Part shown: positions 43,819-55,372 of the stretch, piece after piece
Layout of the letters: the number at the start of each line of letters is the position of its first letter
Position numbering within the stretch: position 1 is the stretch's first letter
DNA from: Lanius collurio
Lineage: Eukaryota; Chordata; Aves; Passeriformes; Laniidae
Direction: 5' to 3'
DNA length: 64,000 nt
Assembly (NCBI GenBank): GCA_020086605.1
Contig: JACBWW010000099.1
Coordinates: 576,866 to 640,865 of the forward strand
Program-made: the position numbers and the translations under genes
The notes under the pieces: model-generated
The model's database searches: none
What the model was told of the DNA's origin: nothing
The model's input: only the letters and a program-made list of their open reading frames with translations

Positions 43819-45542
43819 TATCTGCAAGAACTGAGGAAAAATATGTTTATGTAGATGTCAAACACAGGAAATTCTATGTGTGTACATCTGTGTGCATCGG
43901 TGTAAAACACTGGGGGGGAAATCTGTGCCCTCAGCCTCTCACAACCAGGTTTGGTGGAAGGTGCCCAGCTTTGTCAGGCTTCCATACCGAGGCAGACATC
44001 CCAAAATACCTCTGTGCCTCCCTCAGCACTCAGGGAGGCAGCTGGGGTTAAAGCTTCTTCTGCTGAGTTCTGAGCAGAGCAGGAGCCTGGGAGGGGACAA
44101 GGGAGGTCACCCCTCAATGGGGTCACCAAAGGCTGCTCATCCCTTGGGGTGGGTGTAGGGAAACCCAACACTGAACTGGGGCTGGAGGAGACACCTCAGG
44201 GCATTCAGAAAAGCCTTTTTGAGGGGAAAAAAGGAGCAGTTTGGCTGCTCCCCTGGTATTCAAAGCTTCAGCCATAGAACTGGAACTGCTCAAAACTGGG
44301 GGTGAGGAATTATCCCCCTGACCCCCTGCTCTGCAGAAATGACTGTCAGGTAAATCCTCCCCAGAACTGCAGTGATTTGGGGAGATTGGATCTGTTTGGT
44401 ACAAGGAGAAGAACTCCCAGATGGTTTTTCTGGTGTTTTGCTCTTTGCACCAGTGGTGGCAAACAAATCTTCTGCAAACAGGGAAGTGCGAGGGTGTAAA
44501 TGATGCCATTTCCTCAGAGATGGGGTTTGAGGTGATGCTGCCAGGGCTGAGGGGGGATTTTGTTATTTAGTCTGAATGCAGAGGGATTGTCAGGACATGG
44601 AGACAAACACCCCAGAAATACCCATTTTCAGCCCACTGTGCAGGAGCAGGAGTGTTTGGTACGTTTTTGGTGCTGTCTGTAAACAAAGCCAGGGGAGATT
44701 CCCCTTGGGGGGATTTTGGTTGTTTAGGAAAGAAATGCTCAGCTCAAAGATGAGCCCAGTCTGGAACACAAATCATTTGATTAAAATGGATCCAAGATTT
44801 TTTCATTTGATGTTTTTTTTCCACTGATGTGGAGAGACAAACCTTTGGCTCAGGCCCAGCAATCAGGCAAGGGGTTAAACCTTCAATCTGTCACACAAAG
44901 ATGGTTTTTCCTCTCAAAACTGGGCTAATTTTAATCAGTTTAGGATTGTTCTTTTCTTTTAAAGCTGTTTTCCTTTCTCTGGTAGAAACCTTGATCAGCT
45001 GCTGAGATTCAGGGAGCTAAACCAGGAGCGTGTTCTGTGTAGGGGGACCATGGGGATGTTAAAGTTGGATTTTTGGGACAAAGGAAGGAGGAGGAGCCCA
45101 AACTGGTTCAGGAGAACATGAGCACGGCTCCCAAAGCCTCTCCCCAAGGAAATAACCCTGTTCTGGGGCAGAGCCTGCCCTCAGAGGAGGGGTGGCACCC
45201 CCTGGCATCACATGAATCTGTCACTTCAGCTTTGAGAGATCCCTGAGCTGACAGGGGGTCACAGCTAGGAATGAGGGGGCTCCTTCATTTTTAATCACAA
45301 TCCATTTTTAGGCAAATTCTGCTGGGTTTGGGGGGAGCCTGAACCCACAGGTAGCAGCTTTTAAGCACCAAGTACCCTGCAGAAGGGCAGTGGCAAAGGG
45401 AAAACAGTTTCCTTATACAATATAAATGGGAAAATAAAACAAACTGGAAAAGTTGGCCTCATTCTCTTGGCTTGTCTTTGTGACTTCAAAAAAAAGTCTG
45501 GTCTGTAGCTAAGATTTACCTTTGATTTATGGTGTTTATAAA

Positions 45543-45645
45543 GTTGGATGGGGCTTGGAGCAGCCTGGGATAGTGGGAGGTGTCCCTGCCCATGGCAGGG
45601 GTGGCACTGGGTCCCTTCCACCCCAACCCATCCCATGATTCCCCA
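45543..45645 (+). mobile_element. Short CR1 LINE 3' end
   Basis: TTGGATGGGGCTTGGAGCAG, GGGATAGTGGGAGGTGTCCC and CCATCCCATGATTCCCC; strongly 5'-truncated. Confidence 0.85.
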
Positions 45646-46700
45646 ATAATCATCTCTGGTAATTCCTCTGTTGACCTCACAGTTGTAACTTGGGTTGAGA
45701 AATGAGTTTTCCTTGGGAAAACAAATGAAAGATTTGTTGTTTTGAGTGACTCCAGGGCATGGAGAGGTGGAATTACAGCGCCCTGATGAGACTTTGTCTC
45801 TGGTTTCATTCTTTTACATCCCAGAAAACTCTTGTTGCAACTGAGTTTTTCCCAACACTTGTCCTGTGGGAAGGGAATTCATTAAGGAACTCAGAAGAGG
45901 ATCATTCCCTTCCTTAAAACTCCTCTTCCCACTGCTGCTGCTGCCCATCCTCTGTCTCTGAGTGGGTCCCTGGCCAGGGAAGCCTCCCCAGCTCACATTC
46001 CCATGGAAAAGTAGCTTTTGTTACACTTCTCAGTGTGTTCCTGCCATGGAAAAACGTATTTGTCTCCCTCAGTCCTGGATTTGTGATATTGAGAGCACAG
46101 TGAGCTCAGGGGAGGGCTTTGGGCTCTCCCCAGGCCCCTGGGTTTGTGTGGATCCTTTATTTGAGTCCCAACCTCTGCATCTGAAAGTTCTTGTGTCTGA
46201 TAACAGAAATAGTAACAATTCATTGTATTTTTTGGCCTTTCTTTGGGTCCAGCCAGGTTTATTGGTCAGTTTTTCCTTCCCTAATCTGCCTGTGCCCCAT
46301 TGTGTGTCAGCACCAATTTTGTCCAAAACCCTCTGGAAAGAGGCTTCAGTTTTATTCCTTTTCATCCTTTATTCCAGCATCCCCCTGGAGCTTTGGTGCT
46401 TCCCCTTCCCTGAGGGGCTCCTGGATGCTGAAGCTCCATGTCCAGGGTCCTCCTGGGAGGGGGCTCTGGGCACAAATGAAGTTATGGGGGCTTGAAAGAG
46501 GCTGATATTCCTGTGGTGTCACTTGGTGTTTGCTGGAATTGGGTTGTGTTCGAGGGCACTTAAAAATCATGGATTGCTTTGGGAAGGTTTCCTCAGAAAT
46601 TCCTGTGGAGAGAGATCTCCAGTGACCCAAATACCCTGGCCAGTGGCCAGAGGTGCAGAAATGCTCTTCAGTGGGCACAGATCCCTCCTGTGGCCACGGG

Positions 46701-47120
46701 GGCCTTCAGGGACCCAAAGGTGCCTTCAGGGACCCCCAGGTGCTTTCATTGACCCACGGGTGCCTTCAGGGACCCAAAGGTTCTTTCAGTGACCCACAGG
46801 TGCCTTCAGGGACCCACAGGTGCCTTCAGGGACCCAAAGGTGCCTTCAGGAACCCCCAGGTGCTTTCAGTGACCCACAGGTGCTTTCAGGGACCCAAAGG
46901 TGCCTTCAGGGACCCAAAGGTGCTTTCAGGGACCCACAGGTGCTTTCAGTGACCCACGGGTGCTTTCAGGGACCCAAAGGTGCTTTCAGGCACCCAAAGG
47001 TGCTTTCAGTGACCCACGGGTGCTTTCAGGGACCCACAGGTGCTTTCAGGGACCCACAGGTGCTTTCAGTGACCCACGGGTGCTTTCAGTGACCCAAAGG
47101 TGCTTTCAGGGACCCACAGG
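46701..47120. repeat. 20-bp minisatellite, 21 exact-length units
   Basis: Every unit is 20 bases with no indel: TGCTTTCAGGGACCCACAGG and variants. Variation is limited to a few positions (CC/CT after G, AGGG/AGTG, AAAGG/ACAGG/ACGGG). Units with AGTG and ACGGG cluster in the right half and recur every third unit in places, suggesting block duplication of about 60 bases. It ends in a degraded TGCTCTCCAG. Confidence 0.96.
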
Positions 47121-47388
47121 TGCTCTCCAGCCCACCACCTCAGTGTGATATTACCCCAGATGATGTTTGCTCTCGCTGACCTTTTGCAGAGCTCTGTTTC
47201 CCAGTTCATTCCCTGTCTCCATCTGAAGGATCTGCTGGGTTAAAACAGGTGAATCCTTTCTGTCCTTGGACAAGCCAAAGCACCAGCGTGAAACTGGACT
47301 TACTCATGGTCTGGGGGGAAAAGCAGCACTGAGACTGTCAGAAGGGCTGAGACAGTCCTAGAGTAGAAAATTCAAAGCCATTGTCCTG

Positions 47389-47440
47389 CTCCTCCTTCTC
47401 TTCCTCCTTCTCCTCCTCCTCCTTCTGCTCCTCCCTCAGG
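47389..47440. repeat. Pyrimidine CTCCTT tract
   Basis: CTCCTCCTTCTC-type run of about 50 bases, almost pure C and T on the plus strand. Confidence 0.85.
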
Positions 47441-47904
47441 GTTTCAGAAGCCTCAGACCCCTGAGTATGAACATTTTCATATTTTAGAGCACTTAACATT
47501 TTCTGTGTCATTTTATGAGGCTCTGTCCAGCTCCCTGCTCTCCTTGAGACATTTATGATCAGAAATTAAAGCAATTAAGGCAGTCACCTCTGAGGATCTG
47601 GAATTCCTGCATCCCACAGCTGCCCTTCCCAATCCAGCTTCCCTTCTGGTGCTGGGAACTGGGGATTTCCTCCAGCACAGGTAGTGATGTGGGAATAGGA
47701 AAGTGGAAATTTCTCACCTTACAGGTCTCTTCCTTCTCTGGCTCTGGGCTCTGATCAGTGCATTCATTATCACAAATTCTTATTTTCAGTCTCGAACCAC
47801 AGCTCTCAGCATTCACTGAGCACCAGGGAAGTTTGACACGAATCCACACTTTTTTCTTCTCCTGAAAATGTGTCATTTGAGTGATGAACATGGTGGTGGT
47901 GCTG

Positions 47905-47972
47905 GATTGACAGTTGGACTGGATGATCTTCAAGGTCTTTTCCAGCTTTAATGATTCTGTGATTCCATGAAC
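47905..47972 (+). mobile_element. CR1 LINE tail
   Basis: GACAGTTGGACTGGATGATC, TTCAAGGTCTTTTCCAGC and ATGATTCTGTGATTCCATG: only the last ~65 bases remain. Confidence 0.8.
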
Positions 47973-48066
47973 CATCACCCCACCCCCGTTAACAGCCTGA
48001 CAGAAGCAGGAAGTGTCTCCTAAGAAGTGTTGGATGGTACAAACACAGCCCCAAATCTTCTGGTGC

Positions 48067-48870
48067 ATCCCAGAATCCCAGAATGATTTGTGTTGGAAGG
48101 GACCCCAGAGCCCCCCAGTGCCCCCCCTGCCCTGGCAGGGACCCCTCCCACTGTCCCAGGCTGCTCCAGCCCCAATGTCCAGCCTGGCCTTGGACACTTC
48201 CAGGGATCCAGGGGCAGCCACAGCTGCTCTGGGCACCCTGTGCCAGGGCCTGCCCACCCTCCCAGGGAACAATTCCTGCCCAAGAGCCCACCCAGCCCTG
48301 CCCTCTGGCACTGGGAAGCCATTCCCTGTGTCTTGTCCCTCCAGCCTTTGTCCCCAGTCCCTCTCCAGGTTTCCTGTATCTCCTTCAGGCCCTGAAAAGC
48401 CACCCTGAGCTCACCCCAAAGCTTCTCCTCCCCAGGCTGAACAATCCCAGCTCTCCCAGCAGAGCTGCTCCATCCCTCTGACCATCTTGGAGCCTCCTCT
48501 GGGCTCTCTCCAGCAGCTCCAGGTCCCTCCTGTGCTGGGCCCGGGGCTGGGGCAGCTCTGCAGGTGGGGTCCCACCTGAGCAGGGCACAATCCCTGTCCC
48601 CTGGTGCCCAGGCTGGGGGCTCAGCCAGGGCAGGGTTTCTGAGCAGGGCCGTGTCCAGCTGTGCCCCCACAGCCCCACGGGGCGGGTTCTGTGTGAGGGG
48701 CACCAGGGAGGGGTGTCCTTGGAGCTGATCCCAGCCCAGCTCTGGAGCCTCTCCTTCCTGAGCAGATGGCCCAGCTCTGGCTGCCCATCCTGGGCTCTGC
48801 TTCCAGCCTTGCCAGGCTGGCACAGCCCGGCTGCCCCAGCAGCTGCCCTGGCACCGGGGCCGGGCACTGG
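48067..48870 (-). mobile_element. Longest CR1 LINE fragment, about 800 bp
   Basis: Starts with the reversed tail (ATCCCAGAATCCCAGAATGA) and keeps the full 3' untranslated order: CCTGCCCTGGCAGGGACCCC, GGGATCCAGGGGCAGCCACA, CCCAGCTCTCCCAGCAGAGC, then GGACACGG-type and library-like promoter-distal blocks to about 48870. No reverse-transcriptase coding part is present. Its open frames on the minus strand are not conserved protein. Confidence 0.88.
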
Positions 48871-49039
48871 GAACATCCCAAAGCTCAGCAACAGAAAACT
48901 TGGACGTTCTGGGTTGATTTGGGGAGGGGGTTGAGGTTTGTGCCATGGCCTGGCAGATCCTGTGCTGAGGCAGAGCTGTGGGTCGGGAAACAGCTCCTGC
49001 AGGAGGAAAATCCCCCTGGCTGGGTGTGGGCCCTTGTGG

Positions 49040-50105
49040 CAGTTATGTAAAACTTTATAAAATGAAGGCCTTGCTGCCTTTGTAAAATTATGGCTCAGGC
49101 CTGTTACTTCAGCTAGAGAAGGACTGTGGGAAAAGCCAGTTAGTTCTTCTGTGGAGAAAATAAAAAGGTGCTGGGGACAGGCGGTTCAGGTGATCTCTGC
49201 AGTCCAAGGCAGCTCCTGAAAGGTGCAGTTTATTTGCAAGGGCCGTGGGTGCAGCAGCTCTGCTGGAGCTGCCACAGCTCAGAGCATGGCCCAGAGAGAG
49301 CGAGAGAGAGTGTAAGAGTGAAGAGTAGAGAGCATAAGAGAACTTAAAGAGACCGAAAAGTCTGGTTCCATGATATTCTATCTCTTCCTATACTGAATAT
49401 GGTAATGGTACAACATCCAATCAATAGAAGACAGAAATCCTTATAGAATTTACATACATCCTATCACAACTACTACATTGCCACACCTTGTTACATTTTA
49501 ACTCTTAAAAACTACTTTCTAAAACTATTTTTTTTCTTCCCTGCCACGCTGGCAGGGTTTCTCTGACCCTTGGACTTCTCTCTTTGCTGAAGCATCCTCT
49601 TCTTTGCTAAAGCCATTGTTCAATGCAGAGGGATTCTCCTTCAGCTGGCCAGCCCATTGTTTTTTGGTTGTACAGTAACTGACAGCTCGGTATCTTATAT
49701 CTCAAAGCCAGCTTTCATTCCTATTTCACTTACAGGTTTCATATTTTCAGGATGTTTTGCCAAGCAGTCATATTTATAAGGTTTCCCTATTTCATCCTCC
49801 CCAACATTATCCATGACAATATAGTATAAACAGAAGCAAGAAAGTTAAACAGTAAAAGGAGAAAACAGCAACATATCCACACCTGTTATTTTTCTGAATA
49901 TTGAGTGCTTATGCCATAGGTAGCCAATGGCTAGATGTTTTAGTTAACAGTAGCCAGTAAGTCCATTGTAGTAGTTTAGCAGCCAATGAATCTGTGACAC
50001 AAATGACAACACACAAAAAGAGTATAAAAGAGGCTGCTTTGGTTAATAAAGGGCTTTTTGGCCCTTGCAGGAGGCACTGTCTGTGTGTGTCCTGACCCCC
50101 CCACA
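49040..50105. mobile_element. Composite LTR block, one LTR apparently inserted in another
   Basis: The outer plus-oriented LTR seems to run from about 49046 (TGTAAAACTTTATAAAATG) to about 49172, and from 49905 (GTGCTTATGCCATAGG) to about 50100. Between them lies about 730 bp that looks like a minus-oriented LTR (TTTATTTGCAAG near 49230, long AT-rich U3-like part). GTGCT flanks the inner block (49168-49172 and 49905-49909), consistent with a 5-bp target duplication, but the inner ends are then not TG...CA. The boundaries are therefore uncertain. No viral coding sequence is seen. Confidence 0.5.
50023..50050 (+). promoter_or_regulatory. LTR TATA box and polyadenylation signal
   Basis: TATAAAAG at 50023-50030 and AATAAA at 50045-50050 in the outer LTR, with a CCAAT (GCCAATGAA) at about 49982. 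The AATAAA lies before the expected transcription start, which implies a very short R region. Confidence 0.5.
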
Positions 50106-50335
50106 GTGCCCAGCCCTGAGCTGCTGCTGCTGCCCACGGCCAGCTGTGGCCCCACACGGACACAGATGGATTTTGGGGGCAGCCTCTGCTGTGTGTGCAG
50201 CCCCTGAGCTCCCACTGCCCGGGATCCCAGCCCAGGCTGCTCCTCCTGGGCTCTGGGAAGGGGCTGGGCTGGGCTGGCAGCACCAGGAGCTGCTCACAGA
50301 GCTTCAGGCACAAAAAATGGCTCGTGGGGCACCAG

Positions 50336-50450
50336 GATGATCCAAGGATGGAGCAGCTCTGCTGGGAGAGCTGGGATTGTTGTGTCTGGAGAAGAGAGCA
50401 GGGGTGACCTCACTGAGCCCTTCCAGGGCCTGCAGGAGCCAACAGGAGAC
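50336..50450 (+). mobile_element. CR1 LINE internal fragment
   Basis: GGAGCAGCTCTGCTGGGAGA, GTCTGGAGAAGAGAGCAGGG and CCTTCCAGGGCCTGCAGGAG. Sense form of the block seen reversed at 48380-48480. Confidence 0.8.
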
Positions 50451-52121
50451 GTGGAGAGAAACCAAAGCCTTGCCAGGAGCTGTGCAGCCCCTTTGTTCCC
50501 AGTGAGGCTCTCCAGGCTGGGCTTCCCACCTTGGTGTCCTACAATGGCTCTCATTATTCCCAGTAAAGGTCTTGGTGTGCTCCATGGGCCAGACCCTGAG
50601 CCAAGCTTAGGGAAAGCTTTGCCTTTTAACTGCACTCCTTCAGTTTGGAGAGAGCTCTGAGGATCAGTCCCAAAGAGGTTTCTGTAAAAACTTGGACAGC
50701 AAAGGTTTTCAAGGCCTTAATAATTTTAGAGAGATGGAAATGTAGTAAAATAAAGAGGATCAGTAGGTTGGTCATGTTTGAAACAATAAGGAAAAGATGA
50801 GTTTTTCTCTTCAATATTTAATCAAGATAAATATAATCATCAATAAAATATTGATATTGATTAATGTATTGGATATTTGATAAGCCTCATCAAAAATATT
50901 CCAGTCACTTTTTACACTCTTACATTAAACAAAGTATCATGAAAATTCACATGAACAAAGCTTTCCTGCTCCTCTGCTCTGTGGCATCTTCAGCAGAGCC
51001 CAAACTGCTCTTTTCAGCTTCCTTCCCTCCCATTCTCCTCTGGCCCAGCTCGTTGCATCTCCTGAGCTCTGGGCTGAGTTGTTCCCCCAAGGTTTCAGTG
51101 TTTCTGGGACTGCTCTGTCAGAGGTCACTGGGACCCCAGGAAATTACTCTGTTTAGTGACTTCAGTCTGTTTAGGGGTTCCAGTGAGTGATTGTTCACAG
51201 AACTCGGGTGTTGTGCTTAGAGGGGAGGTTGGGCTGGGATTTTTCTGGATGATGTCACTGATAAAATCTGGATGTGCTGAAGACCCCGAGCTTGGGGCTT
51301 GGCATTTTTGGAAATGTCTGAGGACCTTTTTAATTAGATACTAAATATTTGACAAAAATATTGCCTCCCAACAATTCCTTCTGAAGCTGAGGTCAAATAA
51401 ATTAGAATTTAAATGTGGCTGTATTGGAAAAACAAGTCAAAACCGTTTATATCTTGACAGATTTTAGAGCTTTTCTTTTGTTTTTTGCTACAGATACAGA
51501 ACTGAATCTATGAGCTGAAGGTTTAAGGCTCATGCTGTAAAGCAGGCTGGAAAAAAATCATGTTCCTGGTGTAAAACTGAAGTAGATCAACTTAATCTAC
51601 TGAGCCTGGAGTGTTGCTCTCCTTCCAAATCCTCCCACACCAGGTTGTCATTTCTTACCCAGATTTCTGAGTGTGTTTGGTCCATGGCTCTCCCCTTTCC
51701 CCTTTGCTCTGCCAAATTCCCAAATTAAGCAGTGTTGGGTTTTTTATGTGATATAAGAAGGATTTGCATAAGTGCAGTTATGGTAATTTTGTGGTGACAT
51801 TCAATGTGTTGGCTTCGTTTCAGCCCTTCAGACCCTTAAATCACTTTTGATTTGCTGTTGCTTTAACATTGCCTTTTTACCCCTTTGGAAAAGAGATGCA
51901 TTGAGGATGAGCTGAGTCAAATTTCCCTGGAAATGTGCTTTGTTCCTGGAGTCAGGCTGAGAGCCTTTGCTCCTGCCCAGAGCTGGGTGTGATAATTTAT
52001 TATCCAAATAGGATGTTCAGTGCTGAATTAAGTGAGGGGGAAAAAGCCAGAGGGGAGTGCTGGTGGGGAAAATCCAATTTTTTTCCCCTACTTTTTCCCC
52101 AAATAAAGAAGCTTTTTACAG

Positions 52122-52312
52122 TGAGGGTGGGCAGGCCCTGGCACAGGGTGCCCAGAGCAGCTGGGGCTGCCCCTGGATCCCTGGCAGTGCCCAAGGGCAG
52201 GCTGGACATTGGGGCTGGGAGCAGCCTGGGACAGTGGGAGGGGTCCCTGAATACAGCAGGGGTGGCACTGGGGGGGCTTTAAGTCCCCTCTTATCCTGGG
52301 ATTCTGGGATAA
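52122..52312 (+). mobile_element. CR1 LINE 3'-end fragment
   Basis: GAGGGTGGGCAGGCCCTGGC, GTGCCCAGAGCAGCTGGGGC, GGAGCAGCCTGGGACAGTGG and GGGATTCTGGGATAAA. Confidence 0.88.
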
Positions 52313-52772
52313 ATCCCACTCAGAGGAGCCAGCTGGCTCCTCTCCCCACCAGATATGGTGGCAGGATCCTGGTGGTGTCTGTCCCACTCCCAGGACAGCT
52401 CTGGCAGCTGTGTGGTTCCCAGTTTCTGTGCCGTGCTGGGCTCTGAGCTGTGGCATCCCTTCGAGGTGCTTTTTTTAAAAAAAATAATAATTCCATGGTG
52501 GAAAATGTCACCTTAAAGGATCTGGCCTGGAAAAATGGGGCAGGGCACGGCTGGGCAGCCTGGGCAGGATCCAAGTGCCAGCCTGGGCTCCCTGAAAACC
52601 TGGGATTCTGGAGCACAGCAACACAGGCTGGGCCCCCAACTACTGCAGGAGGTGCCACATCCCCATCCTGGTGTTCTGTGCTCCAGTGCCCATCTCCCCA
52701 CCCAGCCCAGCCCCACCCCACTGCTCCCGCTCAGAGGAGGCTTCACCGTGTCCTCTGGGCACACAGGAACAA

Positions 52773-52932
52773 CCTGCCATCTCCTGGGGGTGCCCATGGG
52801 GCCCCTGCCATCTCCTGGGGGTGCCCATGGGGTTCCTGCCTTGTCCTGGGGGTGCCCATGGGGTTCCTGCCATCTCCTGGGGTTCCCTGTGGGGTTCCTG
52901 CCATCTCCTGGGGTTCCCTGTGGGGTTCCTGC
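52773..52932. repeat. 31-bp minisatellite, five units
   Basis: Units starting CCTGCCATCTCCTGGGGGTG at 52773, 52804, 52835, 52866 and 52897, spaced exactly 31 bases, with a partial sixth at 52928. The last two units share a TTCCCTGT variant. Confidence 0.93.
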
Positions 52933-53057
52933 AGCCAGAGCTGCTCCCAGCATCTGCAGGGTGCTCAGCCACAGCCCCTCCCCCACAGAGAACAATGAGC
53001 CATTTTCTCTGTTCGAAGCTTCTTGGGTTGATAAGTAGTTGGCAAAAGGAGCTTCCT

Positions 53058-53127
53058 GGGGTCACAAAATCCTGGAATATCCTGACCTGGACCCAGGGGG
53101 ATCATCAGGTCCAACTCCTTGGGGAGT
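53058..53127 (-). mobile_element. Short CR1 tail
   Basis: GGTCACAAAATCCTGGAATA, then GGATCATCAGGTCCAACTCC in reversed CR1 order. Confidence 0.7.
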
Positions 53128-54086
53128 TTGGGGTTTGTTGCCCGTGCAGGCACAGGGAGAAGTTTATTTGCAGGCCCCTCACCTGCCCACAGTCTGTGGC
53201 TGGAATGGGTGTGCAGGGCTTAGCCTTCACTACAGATTTCATCCCACTTCAGTTCATCCTTTCCCTCAAGGATTTCATTTGGGTGCTGCAGTGCTGAGAG
53301 GGAAATGCAATTCAGATGATAAAAACCAAATTAGGAGAGGCCCAAGGAGCACCTGGTGCTCCCACCTTCAGATCCATCCAACTCAGCCTCAGAGCTGGAT
53401 GAGTTTTTGTGTTGTCATTGGCCTGGTTTCCTTCCCACCCATGGGGAATGCTGGGGTGGAAGGAGCTCTGGACATGCACCAAGCAAGGAGCACAGCCAGA
53501 TGTTCCAGAAAACTCCTGAAATGCTCCAGCTTTCCAGCAGCATCACTTTGGAAATGTCCATCTCTGCTCGTGGCCCTGAGGGCCTGGGCTGTTCCCAGGC
53601 TCCTGCAGCCAAGGCTTGGAGGCAGAGTGCTGGTTTGGTTCTTGGGGCACGATTGAATGGGTTTTACCTTGGGGGTCAAAGAGCAGCAGCTGGCAGTGAC
53701 TCCGAGCTGGTGTCTCTGTGCTGCTGCCTTGGCTCCCCCTTCTCTCCCCTCCGAGCTGAGTCAGTGCCACGCAGGGCTGGGGGCAGCAACCACCCAAACC
53801 CTGCCTTGGTGGGGTCCTGTGCCACACACAGAGCATTCAGATCCAGGACTGGGCAGGGAAGGGGCAGGGGATGGGCTTTGGCAATGGGGCACTGTCCTTC
53901 AGTGGCCACTCGGGCTGGGGCTCTGTGTGCTGCTGTCCTGGGACATCCCTGCCTTGGCCTTGGGCACTCCCAGCACAGCCAAGAGGAGGCAGCTCCTCCA
54001 CAGGAATCCTCCCTGTCCCTCTCCCCATCTCTGACCCATCCCCACACAGCACATGGTGCTCCCCAGAGCTCCAAAGGGCAGCTTGG

Positions 54087-54425
54087 CCTTCCTTCCTTCC
54101 TTCCTTCCTTCCTTCCTTCCTTCCTTCCTTCCTTCCTTCCTGCCTTCCTGCCTTCCTGCCTTCCTGCCTTCCTTCCTGCCTTCCTGCCTTCCTGCCTTCC
54201 TGCCTTCCTTCCTTCTGTCCTTCCTTCCTTCCTGCCTTCCTTCCTTCCTTCCTGCCTTCCTTCCTTCCTTCCTGCCTTCCTGCCTTCCTTCCGTCCTTCC
54301 GTCCTTCCTTCCGTCCTTCCTTCCTTCCGTCCTTCCGTCCTTCCGTCCTTCCTTCCTCTCTCTTCCTCTCTCTTCCTCTCTCTTCCTCTCTCTCTCTCCC
54401 CTTCCTCCCTGCCTTCTCCCCCCCC
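54087..54425. repeat. Long TTCC pyrimidine tract with TGCC and GTCC variants
   Basis: About 270 bases of TTCC tetranucleotides interrupted by CCTG and CCGT variants, followed by about 70 bases of TCTCTCTTCC. Almost wholly pyrimidine on the plus strand except for scattered G. The two strands are open in several frames, giving meaningless low-complexity peptides. Confidence 0.97.
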
Positions 54426-55372
54426 ATACCCCACTGCAGAACCAGACAGGGGTCACTGGGGCAGGTGCTTTGAGGTTGATTTCCTCAGCCCAAAACCCCT
54501 GAGAGGAGGGGAAAGAAATCTGAAAGGAAAGAGGATAATGCTCTGATTCCATGAAATCCCTGGGCCTTTCCCTATATTCCTTATCCTTCCTCCAAACGCC
54601 CAGTTCCATACTGGGAGCCCAGCAGCAGCTCTGTGTGGTGCTGTGGTGATCCCAGGAGCACACAGCTGCTTTCAGGAAGCTGCCACACATTTTTCCCTGG
54701 AATTCTGCCCACCCCGCTGCTGTTCCATCGCTTCCCTCCTTCTCCAGCATTTCCCTCGGTTGAGGGCTGCAGTGACTGACAGCAGACAAAAAACAACAAC
54801 AAAAAAGCTCCATCGTGATCATATTTACTGGTGACCTACTTAAAATGCTCTTTGCTGCTGCTCTGGTGTGTGCTGCAGTGCTGCTGGCTCCAGTCTCCCG
54901 GGAACTGCTGCTGGAATGATAATGAATGCAAAGCGTGGCCCCTCGCTTGTTTAACTGGAGTCTCTCAAAGACGTGGTTTATTTTTTATTGCATCATTTAG
55001 ACTTCCTTCTTTTCCCCCACTTGTGATGTATTATTCCCATTTTTGGTCTCCCTGCTTTGTGCCTGACTGCAGGCAGTGCTGTTGTTTGAAGTGATGCCAT
55101 TAAATCATGGGATGCCTTCATCTTTTGATAATTTTTCCGTTTGTTTTTCAGGAAAATTAGGCTTTTAGCACTCTCCTGGAGAGTCTGAGCTGTGTTGTCA
55201 AAGGCTTGTGTTCAGCATAATTTTTTTTTTTTTTTTCCTGGTGGAAATACTCCAGCAGAGGTGATTATTTATTTAACAAACACTTCACGCCTGCTCTGGT
55301 ACGTTTTTGTAGGGTTGCTGTAAATGGGTTTGCAGTGCAGGATGGGAAGTCATCAGCACTTTGCATATTCAT

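Noticed and set aside
46701..47120. Possible CRISPR array
   Set aside because: The 20-bp units are directly adjacent with no spacers, and this is vertebrate DNA. It is a minisatellite.
48020..48946. Minus-strand 308-codon frame as CR1 ORF2
   Set aside because: It covers the CR1 3' untranslated region; no reverse-transcriptase motif is visible.
53356..54822. Long Leu/Pro/Ser-rich and Glu/Gly/Arg/Lys-rich open frames
   Set aside because: They are translations of the TTCC tract on the two strands, without conserved flanks.
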